Counted from the stretch's first letter, positions 1-9,254 are shown. The stretch is DNA of 64,000 bases from Pacificispira sp002696645 (GCF_048892425.1 NZ_JBLZHU010000004.1:310001-374000), one strand, 5' to 3'. Translations and numbers: made by a program. Notes: generated from the sequence alone by a model not told the origin.

Positions 1-368
1 GACAAATGCCGCATCGAGGTGGCCTTGTTGCTCATCGTATGTAAGGACCACAGATCCGCGCAGGCAAGCAAAGCACCCGTTTGCTCAATGGTTTCACGAT
101 GTGTCGCCAGGGTGATTGCTTCTTCATCTGACCATGGCAGCACAATAGTCACGCCATACCGCTGGATCAGGGTAACAATCGCCGATACGTAACCTGGATC
201 ATTGGCCGGGGGAACAACGCTGAAGTGATCCGCGAAATCCTTGCCAGCCGCCTCAGGCCGCGAGTCGACGGCGACAACCGTCACCGCATGCCGACGACTT
301 TCCCGAAGTAACCGGATGTTCAAGGGGGCCAATGTGCCCCCGGCCGCCGTCACAAGAATGCACGTCAT
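1..368 (-). CDS. ATP-grasp family protein, N-terminal part (cut by window edge)
   Basis: The frame opens at an ATG at 368 and runs without a stop off the left edge, giving about 122 residues. The start MTCILVTAAGGT followed by a short Rossmann-like half, a conserved LPWSDEEA segment and MSNK near the edge is the usual N-terminal pre-ATP-grasp domain of CarB-like ligases (family knowledge). The ATP-binding core lies outside the window, so substrate cannot be guessed. It sits 40 bp downstream of the first NeuB-type synthase and in the same direction, with a purine-rich GAAGG upstream, so it is probably the next gene of the glycan operon. In such loci ATP-grasp enzymes can attach amino acids or other acyl groups to amino sugars; that role here is inference. 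Confidence 0.7.
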   Translation of the reverse strand, partial: MTCILVTAAGGTLAPLNIRLLRESRRHAVTVVAVDSRPEAAGKDFADHFSVVPPANDPGYVSAIVTLIQRYGVTIVLPWSDEEAITLATHRETIEQTGALLACADLWSLHTMSNKATSMRHL

Positions 369-408
369 AAAAGGATACCTTCTTTCACAAGGCAACGTAA
401 TTGGGCTG

Positions 409-1410
409 TCATTTCCAACCCTCCAAATGTTCTGGCCGCAGCACGGTTCCAGCCGTCAAGAATTGAGAGACACAGCACCCAATCACCCGCCGCAACTCTT
501 TGGGAGGCAGACCGCCTGGCTCCACATCCTTGGCCGGTCGACGATAGGTGACGTCGCTGTCTAACAATGCGGTATGGGCATCAATATCCCGGGTGACGAC
601 CAGAACGCGATGCGCCCAGCGGCGCATTTCCAGTTCCGCGTCGCTCATTACACGACCGGGCGTACCAACCATTTTTTCCGCAACCCGAATCTTGCGGACC
701 ATTTCTTTGAAGGCGATCGGATCCAGGGATAAGTGATGATCGAAATCCGGTCGCGTCACATCCAACGTAAAGTGCTTCTCTACCATCGTTGCACCGAATA
801 CCACGGCAAGCATGGCCGCCTCGTCGCCCAGACTATGATCCGAAAAGCCGGGCCGTACATTCCATCGATCGGCCAGCCAGGGAATAGAAGACAGATTCAG
901 CAGTTCAGGAGCGGCTGGATAAAGAGACGTGCAATGCAACAATGTGATATCGGTTGCACCACCTGCCCGCGCCGCCTCCATTGCGTCCTGGATATCATCT
1001 TCCGTCGACATGCCCGTCGACATAATCAGAGGTCGCCCCTTGGAAGCAAGATAATGAACGATTGGCGTTGTCGTCAGTAGGCCAGAGGAAACCTTATGGG
1101 CGTCGGGGTCCAGTCTATCCACCCAATCAATGGTAACGGGGTCAACAGCAGTCGTGAACGCCGCCATCCCCAGTCTTCTGGATTGTTGGAAGATTTGCGC
1201 TGTCTCTTCCGGCGTCAAGGCACTGCGTTTGAATAGCGTGTAGCTTGGGCTGTTTTTATCGTAGCTGATATCAGCATCGACAGTCTGAAGTTTAATCGCG
1301 TCCGCCCCGGCCCATGCCGCCTGCGCAACCATTTCCGCACATGTTTCAACGCTTCCCTCATGATTGATGCCAATTTCTGCTACGACGACACAATGGGATC
1401 GATGGATCAT
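409..1410 (-). CDS. NeuB-family nonulosonic acid synthase 1 (PseI candidate)
   Basis: This 333-residue protein condenses phosphoenolpyruvate with a six-carbon amino sugar to make a nine-carbon nonulosonic acid, if it behaves like its family. Visible marks are the N-terminal VVAEIGINHEGS, the IKLQT strand, STGMSTEDD, LLHCTSLYP, GFSDHSLG and VEKHFTLD, all in NeuB-barrel order, then a C-terminal SAF (antifreeze-like) domain from about residue 275. Its start overlaps the stop of the upstream glycosyltransferase-like gene by four bases (ATGA). It is the terminal synthase of the PseB-PseG-PseC run, so it is the best candidate for pseudaminic acid synthase, although the sequence is not a textbook PseI. 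It is one of three NeuB paralogues in the window. Confidence 0.88.
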   Translation of the reverse strand: MIHRSHCVVVAEIGINHEGSVETCAEMVAQAAWAGADAIKLQTVDADISYDKNSPSYTLFKRSALTPEETAQIFQQSRRLGMAAFTTAVDPVTIDWVDRLDPDAHKVSSGLLTTTPIVHYLASKGRPLIMSTGMSTEDDIQDAMEAARAGGATDITLLHCTSLYPAAPELLNLSSIPWLADRWNVRPGFSDHSLGDEAAMLAVVFGATMVEKHFTLDVTRPDFDHHLSLDPIAFKEMVRKIRVAEKMVGTPGRVMSDAELEMRRWAHRVLVVTRDIDAHTALLDSDVTYRRPAKDVEPGGLPPKELRRVIGCCVSQFLTAGTVLRPEHLEGWK

Positions 1411-3206
1411 GATGCTGCACCTTTTGAAACCTGCGCTAAGATAATATCCACAGCCCGCCTGCCCGCATTTCCTTTCGGGCCCGATATGGCCTGATCCAGC
1501 AATTCTTGGCGCGCATTCTTCTTCGCAGCATATTGTTGTTCGATATCCTTGATCGGTTGAGACAGAAACGCCCGCAATGTCTGATGCATATCAGGATCAT
1601 CCCAATCGAACAGAAACAGACTGTCAGCAAAAGCCTGACGATATTCTTCCCGTAATGGTGCATGCGTCGGGTGATTGATGAACACAACTGGAAGACCGGT
1701 CAGCAGACACCAGCTGACCGTACTGGTCGCACGCGCCGTAATAATGACCTTGTGATGATGCGCAATGTAACGCAAATCAATGTCCTGATCGAAAACCGTG
1801 ATACCGGGTTCTTTAGAAATCGCCTCCAAGACTGGATCGCCATCCACGTAACAATCTCTCGCCGGATAGGGTTTGTACTTCACACCATGCGGCAGTTGAC
1901 CGAAGACATTCCGAACCAGGCTTATTTCCCGGCGCGTCTTCTCCAGGTCCGACACGCCACCCGAAGCATGATTCACATTCCCAACAGGCAGCATGGTAGA
2001 GACATAAAGCAGAGGATGAGCACGATCCTCACCCGATGATCGCTGCATGCGTCGATATACTGCGGGCATGCCCACAGTATGAATTTGGGCCCTGTTGAAG
2101 GGGGTGTCATTTGATATGCGCGTGGCTTCCGGATTGAATGTCATAAACAGATTTGTTGCCGTATTCTCGAAATTGCACGTCAGTGCCTTATGAGAACCGG
2201 CAATTTCACGCGTTACGCCATGCTGAAAGCCAACAACCGGCACAGACAGGGTTTGTGCAATCCTTGCGGCGGCAATGGCTGAAGGGGCATTCGTAACGGT
2301 TGTCAGCACGACACTGTTTTTAGTGCCCACCAACCCTGGAAGCTTCCTTTCCCAATACTGCAACCCAACGTCATACTCTGCCAGGGCCCGACTTAAGACT
2401 GAGTTAAAATGGGCCAGGGCCGGTGCAATAACAGAGGGTGTGAAGTGGGTTTTCAAGAATGTGTCAAAAGGCTGCAACAGCCTCGCTGGAATTGCTTCTA
2501 ACTTAAGACTCTCACCAATCGTATGTTTTGCCGACATCGTGCGCAGGGCATAGCCATGCCGCACCAATCCAAAAGCGGCTTCCTTCACAAACTCTGAGTC
2601 ATGAAAAACCAGCGCAACTGGACGGTTTTTTATCGACCGTGACCGCCAGAATCGCTCCACCAGCCGAAATCCGATATCCGCAAATCCGGACAGTACCAGT
2701 CTTTGCCGCAGGGAGGGAATGGCAGTCCCGATCTTTGGCACAATTTCATGGGGCACAGCGATCCGCTGGAAATCTGGATTGCCCTGCAACAGAACCGGCC
2801 ATATAGCCTCCAACCGATGATCCAGGGCAAGCTGACCTGTCTGAGCCGCCAGATAGAGCCGGGGTTCCTTAAAATCTGCCTCTGCCAGGCACAGGGCACG
2901 GGTCAATTGATGATGGACAACGACACTGACACGGGCGGCGATCAGGGCTTGATCATGATCTTTCCCGGCATCACGCCAATGCGCGAATAGGGACGAAGCC
3001 AGATGGCCCGCCTGATACCAGTAATCATTCAGGGTATCTTCAGAGACCGGTTCCGGCTCAACCCCTGTCGTACCGGATAATAACACGGCTGGTGAAGCGC
3101 TGAATATCCGGGCCGTCTTAGGTAAATTGCAGCGTCTGGCGTACCTGATCGCCTCCAGACTGTCGCAAAAGACATGTCTGAAACGGCTGAAATCATGGTT
3201 GTTCAT
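1407..3206 (-). CDS. Large glycosyltransferase-like protein of the glycan locus
   Basis: A 599-residue protein that I do not recognise with certainty. The segment VVGFQHGVTREIAG near residue 325, with later VGMPAVYRR and a C-terminal part with ITARATSTVSWCLLTGLPVVF, resembles the C-terminal nucleotide-sugar half of GT-B capsule-type transferases, where a conserved QHG and a T-S/EAL-like motif occur. No signal peptide or membrane helix is obvious, so it is probably cytosolic. It lies between PseC and the first NeuB synthase and overlaps the latter by ATGA. A role in transferring a nonulosonic acid to a carrier or protein is possible; no Maf-type flagellin transferase is seen in this window. 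A surface-carbohydrate protein of unknown activity is the safe reading. Confidence 0.6.
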   Translation of the reverse strand: MNNHDFSRFRHVFCDSLEAIRYARRCNLPKTARIFSASPAVLLSGTTGVEPEPVSEDTLNDYWYQAGHLASSLFAHWRDAGKDHDQALIAARVSVVVHHQLTRALCLAEADFKEPRLYLAAQTGQLALDHRLEAIWPVLLQGNPDFQRIAVPHEIVPKIGTAIPSLRQRLVLSGFADIGFRLVERFWRSRSIKNRPVALVFHDSEFVKEAAFGLVRHGYALRTMSAKHTIGESLKLEAIPARLLQPFDTFLKTHFTPSVIAPALAHFNSVLSRALAEYDVGLQYWERKLPGLVGTKNSVVLTTVTNAPSAIAAARIAQTLSVPVVGFQHGVTREIAGSHKALTCNFENTATNLFMTFNPEATRISNDTPFNRAQIHTVGMPAVYRRMQRSSGEDRAHPLLYVSTMLPVGNVNHASGGVSDLEKTRREISLVRNVFGQLPHGVKYKPYPARDCYVDGDPVLEAISKEPGITVFDQDIDLRYIAHHHKVIITARATSTVSWCLLTGLPVVFINHPTHAPLREEYRQAFADSLFLFDWDDPDMHQTLRAFLSQPIKDIEQQYAAKKNARQELLDQAISGPKGNAGRRAVDIILAQVSKGAAS

Positions 3207-3321
3207 ACTAAGATATCAATCCAGAAATAATCACTTGGAGTATTCGCTTCTTGTCCGCGAACGGCATCTAACCTGAAAAGCATGCGTGAGTTTACAGCAA
3301 AATTGGCTGATTTCATGTGTT

Positions 3322-4497
3322 CTAAGGAGCGAGGCATTGCCGAACCTTATCGGCAATAAACTCCTGATCCTGTTCTGTCAGTTGAGGGTATAATGGGAGA
3401 CTGAGTGTGCCGTCATAATAGCGCTGTACCCCGGGGAGAACCTGCCCGCCCAAGGATTGGAAATAGGGCTGAGAGGAAACGGGTATGTAATGAACCTGTG
3501 TGCCGATCCCCACATCTGCCAGCGCGCGCATGACATCGCCCCGGCGGCGTTTCAGTCCAGAGAAATCAATCGACACGGCGTAAAGATGCCATGCATGAGA
3601 CTCCGGATCATTGGGAATAAAGGGGGTCGACAGTCCCGGAATATCCGCCAGAAGGTCATTATACCGACGTACAAGGTCCCTGCGGATCTGCAACCCCTCA
3701 GGCAGTCGCTTCAGTTGGCTTAAACCTAGGCTGCAGGCCAATTCATCCGCCCGATAGTTCCATCCGATCTCCTGCATTTCATAATACCAGGGGGCGTTGG
3801 GCTCCGGCGCCTGTGTCCATACATCTGCGTTGCGCTCTAAGCCATGGTTCCGCAACAGGCGCATTCTGACAGCCAATTCGGGATCATTGGTCAGTACAGC
3901 GCCGCCCTCTCCCATTGTCACATGTTTTATGGCATGAAAGCTGAACGCCGCCGCTATGCTATGGGAACAATCTCCGATACGATGACGCCCTGCCGTCGAA
4001 TTATATGCGGCGCCGGGCGCATGACAGGCATCCTCCACCAAAAGAATGTTATGGGCCTCTGCCACAGCCTGCAGGGCAGGAAGATCCGCGACGCGCCCCC
4101 CAAGATGAATGATACTTGCTGCACGGACCGGAAAATCAGCGCTTTCTATGGCCCGTTGCAAGTCGTCTGGTGTCATCAATCCCGTTGTCGGATCAGTGTC
4201 AGAAAACGATACGGGCGCACCGCACATCCGGGCCGCATTGGCTGTTGCGACAAATGTCAACGGGGACGTCACAAGACCGGCCTGTGGTCCAAGACCTAAC
4301 GCCATGTAGATCAGATGCAGCGCCGCAGTCCCTGAGTTACAGACAACCGCCTGTTGACCGCCAAGACACTCGCAAAGGGCCGTTTCGAACGCTTCCAAGG
4401 CCGGACCTTGGGTCAAAAACTGCCCTTTAAGGGAGGATACAACGGCCTGTATATCCGCGTCTGATACATCGGGTCTGGAATATGGATATTTTATCAT
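3322..4497 (-). CDS. pseC: PseC-like UDP-4-keto-amino-sugar aminotransferase
   Basis: A 391-residue PLP enzyme of the DegT/DnrJ/EryC1/StrS family. The N-terminus PYSRPDVSDADIQAVV, the LKGQFLTQGP segment, CNSGTAALHLIY and SPLTFVATANAA are close to PseC, which aminates the 4-keto product of PseB in pseudaminic acid synthesis. The PLP lysine is in HAIKHVTMGEGG near residue 189, and the phosphate-binding loops GTAAL and EDACHA are present. The gene lies 10 bp downstream of the PseG-like hydrolase gene and follows pseB, the expected order for a pseudaminic acid block. The C-terminal HYIPV.SQPY segment is also PseC-like. Another DegT aminotransferase substrate cannot be excluded, but context supports PseC. 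Confidence 0.85.
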   Translation of the reverse strand: MIKYPYSRPDVSDADIQAVVSSLKGQFLTQGPALEAFETALCECLGGQQAVVCNSGTAALHLIYMALGLGPQAGLVTSPLTFVATANAARMCGAPVSFSDTDPTTGLMTPDDLQRAIESADFPVRAASIIHLGGRVADLPALQAVAEAHNILLVEDACHAPGAAYNSTAGRHRIGDCSHSIAAAFSFHAIKHVTMGEGGAVLTNDPELAVRMRLLRNHGLERNADVWTQAPEPNAPWYYEMQEIGWNYRADELACSLGLSQLKRLPEGLQIRRDLVRRYNDLLADIPGLSTPFIPNDPESHAWHLYAVSIDFSGLKRRRGDVMRALADVGIGTQVHYIPVSSQPYFQSLGGQVLPGVQRYYDGTLSLPLYPQLTEQDQEFIADKVRQCLAP

Positions 4498-4507
4498 CGC
4501 GCTGACA

Positions 4508-5467
4508 TCATTTCATCATTTCCCGTATTAAATCGGCAATTCGCTTTGCCCCTGCCCCATCGACCAAACGCATCGCATTGCAACGCAGGTCATTGCGAAG
4601 GGCCGCACCGCCTATAAGCGCCTCTGTCCGTTCTGCAATTTCCTGTAAATCCGGTTTTGAAATCGATGCCGCATGTAAATCCGCCCAAGCACAACACAGT
4701 GGTTTCTGGGCCTCATTTTGCGCTATTAACAGGCTGGGTAAGCCACAAAAAGCGCGTTCTGCCTGGGAGATTCCGGGGGCCCCAATGGCCAGGTTATGGG
4801 TTGCGTAAAGCGGACCCATATCATGGACCCCCTCCATAAGAGACATATCCGCATGACCAACAAGCCGTTGGCGAATGTCATCACGATGCGGCGCATGATC
4901 GCCCAATACACATGTAACCGAAATGTTCCAACGCCTTCGCACCAATTCCAATGCGGACAGCACAAGCGCTGTTCGGTTGGACGAGTCCCGCGCGCCAAAG
5001 GAAACCAGAATACGTGCCGCATCGCCAATCTCAGCGACCGACTTTCCACGATAGGAAGAAAACCCAGCAGAGACAATCTGGTACTCAAGACCCCCGTAAA
5101 TGTTGTCTTCAGACTTCTGGAATGCCTGGGGTGCCACAACCCGGTGGACATCCGGAAAAGGCGGATAATCGCATATCGCCAGACAAGGGACTGATCGGGA
5201 AAGAGTTGCAATGGCCTCTGGTTTAAGAAGATAGGAATCCAGCAGAACCATGCTGACACGCCCCGCGTTCACGGCGACCTTAAGCGCGTCAATACTTTCT
5301 GTTTCCCGCTCAACCTGCACCGTATCGTCGGGCCCCCCCAGATCATGAACTCCCTGCGGATCGGCAAACCAGGTCACAGATTCATTAAAATGCGCGCGAA
5401 TGGCCTCGCATCGGGCGATATGACCACGACCGGCAGTGAAGGACGAGGCAACCCGAATACCAAGCAT
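4508..5467 (-). CDS. pseG: PseG-like UDP-sugar hydrolase
   Basis: About 319 residues from the ATG at 5467; a longer open frame upstream would run into pseB, so the internal start MLGIRVASSF is preferred. PseG removes UDP from the 2,4-diacetamido sugar before the synthase step. The glycine-rich TAGRGHIARC motif near the N-terminus and the C-terminal AIGAPGISQAERAFCGLPSLL are the GT-B-like hallmarks of PseG. It begins 15 bp after pseB and ends 10 bp before pseC, forming a tight pseB-pseG-pseC run. A second PseG-like gene occurs at 6509-7498; this one has the more typical C-terminal half and the more convincing neighbours. Confidence 0.8.
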   Translation of the reverse strand: MLGIRVASSFTAGRGHIARCEAIRAHFNESVTWFADPQGVHDLGGPDDTVQVERETESIDALKVAVNAGRVSMVLLDSYLLKPEAIATLSRSVPCLAICDYPPFPDVHRVVAPQAFQKSEDNIYGGLEYQIVSAGFSSYRGKSVAEIGDAARILVSFGARDSSNRTALVLSALELVRRRWNISVTCVLGDHAPHRDDIRQRLVGHADMSLMEGVHDMGPLYATHNLAIGAPGISQAERAFCGLPSLLIAQNEAQKPLCCAWADLHAASISKPDLQEIAERTEALIGGAALRNDLRCNAMRLVDGAGAKRIADLIREMMK

Positions 5468-5481
5468 ACCGCTGCAGAACC

Positions 5482-6489
5482 TTATCCAGCCTCTACCGAC
5501 GCAACAATCTGCTGCAATTCGTCTGGTGTAACCCACCAGTCATTCGTGCCGCTGGCATATTCCCATCCTGGTGTGACCTCTTCGCCCAAGGAGCTTGCCC
5601 GCTCGGCGAAGGCTTTCATATCCCACCAGCTATGTTGCGGCTGAATAACGTAGTAATCACCGATCCGAATACAATTCCGTGATTCTTCCGCGGGGATCAT
5701 GACTTCGTGCAGTTTTTCACCGGCCCGGATGCCAACAACGTCGAAGTCCTGAGAGCCGGTAATCAACGGAACGAGATCTGTTACCTTGATACTGGGCAGG
5801 CGCGGCACAAAAATCTCCCCCCCCAGCATATCGCTGAGGGCGCGCAGGACGAGGTCGACCCCCTTATCCAGAGTGATGACAAAACGGGTCATGCTAGGAT
5901 CTGTGATTGGCAGTCGGGTAACACCCTGAGCGGCCAGCTTTTTGAAAAACGGGATGACGCTTCCCCGGGATCCGATAACGTTCCCATAGCGCACGACCGA
6001 AAAGCGGGTCTTAACCGTACCGGAAAGATTATTCGCCGCAACAAACAGCTTATCGGAACAAAGTTTCGTTGCGCCATACAGGTTGATTGGATTGGCAGCC
6101 TTATCCGTAGACAGAGCGACAACCTTGGAAACCTTATTGGCAATGGCTGCCTGTATGATGTTTTCGGCCCCCAGGACATTGGTCGCGATGCATTCCATCG
6201 GATTGCGTTCGGCCACCGTAATGTGCTTGATCGCCGCAGCATGGATAATGATATCGACGCCGGAACAGGCCATCATCAGGCGGTCCTTGTCGCGCACATC
6301 ACCGATGAAATAACGTAACGCTGGATGCTTCTCCTCGGACCAACGCTGTGCCATGTCAAATTGCTTCATCTCATCCCGGCTAAAGATGATCAGCTTCTTC
6401 ACGTCATATTTTTCTAGAACCGTTTCTACGAATTTTTGACCGAAGGACCCGGTCGCACCGGTTACAAGAACAGTTTTTCCATTTAACAT
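5482..6489 (-). CDS. pseB: PseB-like UDP-GlcNAc 4,6-dehydratase (inverting)
   Basis: A 335-residue short-chain dehydratase that would start pseudaminic acid synthesis by 4,6-dehydration and C5 inversion of UDP-GlcNAc. The Rossmann motif TGATGSFGQKF, the FSRDEMKQF segment, FIGDVRD, NVLGAENII, ALSTDKAANP and YGATK are strongly PseB/FlaA1-like. The start at ATG 6489 (MLNGKTVLVTG) is chosen because GGAG lies about 7 bases upstream and family members begin the same way; a GTG at 6504 would add five residues. It sits between the second PseG-like gene and pseG. The soluble, short form lacks the membrane helices of WbpM-type enzymes. Confidence 0.93.
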   Translation of the reverse strand: MLNGKTVLVTGATGSFGQKFVETVLEKYDVKKLIIFSRDEMKQFDMAQRWSEEKHPALRYFIGDVRDKDRLMMACSGVDIIIHAAAIKHITVAERNPMECIATNVLGAENIIQAAIANKVSKVVALSTDKAANPINLYGATKLCSDKLFVAANNLSGTVKTRFSVVRYGNVIGSRGSVIPFFKKLAAQGVTRLPITDPSMTRFVITLDKGVDLVLRALSDMLGGEIFVPRLPSIKVTDLVPLITGSQDFDVVGIRAGEKLHEVMIPAEESRNCIRIGDYYVIQPQHSWWDMKAFAERASSLGEEVTPGWEYASGTNDWWVTPDELQQIVASVEAG

Positions 6490-6508
6490 TGGCTTCTCCA
6501 GCACACAT

Positions 6509-7498
6509 TCATTTCAAAGTGACTTCAATATCATTCAATGCCGTAAGCACAGCATCCACCACCCGTTGTAAGCCGCACCGCGCAATCTGTGCCGTTGCGC
6601 GGCTGGACCTTTCATCACAGCCAGATGATGTCTTCCTCAAAGCCTGAAACAACGCCTCAGGGGAGATCGTCGACAAGAGGCCAGCATTCACAGCAAAACC
6701 AGCCTTCTCCAGAAGAGCGCCATACTCAGCCTGAAACGGCTTTTGCCCGACAACACAGACCCCAGCCCCCAGGGCCATCGCCTCATAAGCAAAATGCCCA
6801 TAAGAGCAAAGGACAAGTTCTGATCCCGCGATCAGCGGAAAAACAGATGGCAACCTGCTCCATTCCCGGAATGTCTGATGCGCGGCCAAACGCCCTTCAG
6901 GGGAAACATAGTCCCCAACAGGCGATTGCAAGATATCAACATGATGGACGCTCGACATACCTGCCACAACGTCCAGCGCCATAAGCATGGCTGAATTGCC
7001 CTGACCACCGCCCAGGGCAATCAGAAGGCTTCCCTTCCTGGGATTAAACAGAATGTCCTGTGGAATATCTGTCGGTGCGAATTCCAACCCCCATTGCACC
7101 ATCGGAGGGATGCTATTCTGACCAGACGGTTTGTAACCAATCACCATCGTATTCGAGGGGACGGTGTTTGGGGCAACCAAACCATTGGCCATAAAAACAC
7201 ATAACGTCGATCGCTTTGCAACTGCCTGAAGGGCAGACAGATCAAAAATTTGCGGATCTTCAGTGTTATCCATCGTGTCATAAATGGCGAGCGCCATGGG
7301 GCGTTGATCATCAATGGACAGAATAGAGCCGGAAAAGCCATTTTGCTCTATCCGGTGCTGTGCGCCCTCACTGTAATGGCCTTGAAACCAAACACGGAAG
7401 CCTTTTTCTGACAACATGCGACCAAGCTGCAGACACCGCGCCAAATGCCCAAAACCATGCTGAGGCGATGCATCACAGCGAAACAGCACATCTGTCAT
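6509..7498 (-). CDS. Second PseG-like GT-B protein
   Basis: About 329 residues. The start is ATG 7498, whose bases overlap the stop of the upstream acyltransferase gene (ATGA); the longer open frame upstream is discarded. The N-terminus MTDVLFRCDASPQHGFGHLARC carries the phosphate-loop glycine/histidine pattern of PseG, and the C-terminal half has LIALGGGQGNS and LVLCSYGHFAYEAMALGAG, the GT-B nucleotide-binding end. It could hydrolyse a UDP-amino sugar of the second pathway, or be a transferase of the same fold. It differs from the PseG at 4508-5467 in both halves, so it is not a simple recent duplicate. It is grouped with a NeuD-like acyltransferase and a DegT aminotransferase, a possible third activation set. 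Confidence 0.7.
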   Translation of the reverse strand: MTDVLFRCDASPQHGFGHLARCLQLGRMLSEKGFRVWFQGHYSEGAQHRIEQNGFSGSILSIDDQRPMALAIYDTMDNTEDPQIFDLSALQAVAKRSTLCVFMANGLVAPNTVPSNTMVIGYKPSGQNSIPPMVQWGLEFAPTDIPQDILFNPRKGSLLIALGGGQGNSAMLMALDVVAGMSSVHHVDILQSPVGDYVSPEGRLAAHQTFREWSRLPSVFPLIAGSELVLCSYGHFAYEAMALGAGVCVVGQKPFQAEYGALLEKAGFAVNAGLLSTISPEALFQALRKTSSGCDERSSRATAQIARCGLQRVVDAVLTALNDIEVTLK

Positions 7499-8091
7499 CG
7501 GGCCGGATTGCCCTTTACAACAGTGCCTGCGGGCACATCCTTTGTGACAACCGCGCCCGCGCCGACAAGTGCGCCGGCCCCTATGCTCAGTCCTGGCAGA
7601 ACAGTCGCATTCGCCCCGATGTAACAATGGTCTCCAAGCGTGACCTTACCCAGGACAACAGCGCCAGGCCCTATTGTTACGAAACGCCCAACGACACATT
7701 CGTGCATGATGGAGCCGCCAATATTGACGCGCACACCTTCAGACAAGATGCATCCCTCTGAAACATTTCCCAAACGCTGAAGGAACAATCCAGATGCGGG
7801 TTCAGCGCCCAGATATCCCCCGGATACCGGAGGGAAATCAAGCCCGGCGTCTATTAGGCTGCGATAAACCTGTTCGCGAATGCGTGAATTGTCGATCGCC
7901 AAAACCGCCGACGATGCATTGCTTTTCTGGCAGGCATCCAGGTCGTTCCCATATGCGGGCAAATCAAACCAGCGTGTCTGCCTGCCACCAAATATCGGAT
8001 CACTGACCCCGGCCAGGGAAATCCCTAACGCATGACACAGGCCCAGGGCCTCTGGACTGGCACCGAAAAGAAGATAGGTCGGCTTTTCCAT
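7495..8091 (-). CDS. NeuD/PglD-type sugar acyltransferase 1
   Basis: About 198 residues from ATG 8091; a TTG at 8115 would overlap the upstream gene. The N-terminal part (YLLFGASPEALGL) is a small Rossmann-like domain and the second half, from about residue 95, is a left-handed beta-helix of hexapeptide repeats (IGPGAVVLGKVTLG, IGANATVLPGLSIG, VGAGAVVTKDV), ending GNPAR, as in NeuD, PglD and LegH. It would transfer acetyl from acetyl-CoA to the 4-amino group made by the aminotransferase immediately upstream. No GNAT-type PseH is present in the window, so this protein could substitute for PseH. Its stop overlaps the next start by ATGA. Confidence 0.85.
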   Translation of the reverse strand: MEKPTYLLFGASPEALGLCHALGISLAGVSDPIFGGRQTRWFDLPAYGNDLDACQKSNASSAVLAIDNSRIREQVYRSLIDAGLDFPPVSGGYLGAEPASGLFLQRLGNVSEGCILSEGVRVNIGGSIMHECVVGRFVTIGPGAVVLGKVTLGDHCYIGANATVLPGLSIGAGALVGAGAVVTKDVPAGTVVKGNPAR

Positions 8092-8102
8092 TATTGTACG
8101 TG

Positions 8103-9254
8103 CTACTTCTTGCAACCTGGCAATACGCTGGCGAGACGGTCACAGATGATATCAACTGCATCCTCTTCAAGGGACGGATACAGCGGAAGACTCATTGTTC
8201 GAGAGGCCACGTTCTCGGTTAAGGGCAGGCTCCAGCCAGCCTTGGCGTAATGACCGAAAGAATGTACCGGCTCGTAATGAATGCTGGTCTGAACCCCCAA
8301 CTCGTGCATTGCTAAACGCGCGCGATCCCGATCGTATTCTTCGTCGACAATGACTGGTAAAACATAATGCGCAGGCGTGCCGCGCGCGCCATGATTGGGG
8401 AGAGAAACCCCCGCTATCTGCGCCAATCGTTTCGCATAATGCGCCGCCAGCCTTTTCCGCATGGTCAAGGCCACAGGCAGGCGGGACATTTGCGCCAGTC
8501 CGATTGCGGAGCGAATTTCATCCAGGCGATAATTGTAGCCAAGCTCGGTAACATCATAACCCATCGCACCCTTTACACGGTCATATGTCGTGTTGGTCAT
8601 TCCATGCGCCCGCAACAGGCGGGCCCGTTGCGCCAATGCGGCGTCATTGGTAACCAGCATACCCCCTTCCCCGGTGGTGATTGCCTTGTTGGAATAGAAA
8701 CTGAAGCAAGCGGTCTGTCCGACGCTGCCGATCATTTTTCCGGATGCGATACTGCCCCCCAGACCATGACAGGCATCCTCAATGATGGGAATGCCATGGG
8801 CCTGTGCCACCCGCTCAATAGCATCCATATCACAGCTATAGCCGCCATAATGCATGACACATATGGCTTTCGTTTTTTTCGTGATCGATGCTTCAATCGC
8901 CTCAGCGGAAATAGTCCAATCGCTATCACTCACAATATCTGCAAAAACAGCCTTACCGCCACAATATGCAACGGCATTTGCCGTCGCCACAAAAGTCAAG
9001 GATGGCACGATAACTTCATCCCCCGGCCCCACATCCGCCAGCAGGTAAGCGATATGAAGCGCAGAAGTGCAGGAACTGAGCGCGACAGCATACTTCACAC
9101 CAAGGTATTGCGCGAATTCCTCCTCAAACTGCTTGCAGCGCGCCCCCATCGCCAGCCATCCACTGTCTAAAACAGACAAAACAGCGTCTTTCTCAATTTG
9201 ACCAATATCAGGTTCAAACAAGTTGACCTTACGACCATCATCTGTCGAAGACAT
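8103..9254 (-). CDS. DegT/DnrJ/EryC1/StrS sugar aminotransferase
   Basis: A 383-residue PLP-dependent aminotransferase. The conserved SSCTSALHIAYLLADVG, VPSLTFVATANAV, EDACHGLGGS and the PLP lysine in YSNKAITTGEGGM near residue 188 are present, with YNYRLDEIRSAIGLAQ and a complete C-terminal domain. It probably aminates a 4-keto nucleotide sugar. It is the first gene of a minus-strand run (aminotransferase, acyltransferase, PseG-like, pseB, pseG, pseC) and is divergent from legB, separated by 170 bp. Since PseC-like and LegC-like enzymes are also present, its substrate is unclear: a third nonulosonic or bacillosamine-type sugar is possible. Confidence 0.85.
   Translation of the reverse strand: MSSTDDGRKVNLFEPDIGQIEKDAVLSVLDSGWLAMGARCKQFEEEFAQYLGVKYAVALSSCTSALHIAYLLADVGPGDEVIVPSLTFVATANAVAYCGGKAVFADIVSDSDWTISAEAIEASITKKTKAICVMHYGGYSCDMDAIERVAQAHGIPIIEDACHGLGGSIASGKMIGSVGQTACFSFYSNKAITTGEGGMLVTNDAALAQRARLLRAHGMTNTTYDRVKGAMGYDVTELGYNYRLDEIRSAIGLAQMSRLPVALTMRKRLAAHYAKRLAQIAGVSLPNHGARGTPAHYVLPVIVDEEYDRDRARLAMHELGVQTSIHYEPVHSFGHYAKAGWSLPLTENVASRTMSLPLYPSLEEDAVDIICDRLASVLPGCKK

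Noticed and set aside
241..5644. Plus-strand open frames opposite the nonulosonate genes
   Set aside because: They lie antisense to clear family members, lack Shine-Dalgarno sites and show no conserved motif.
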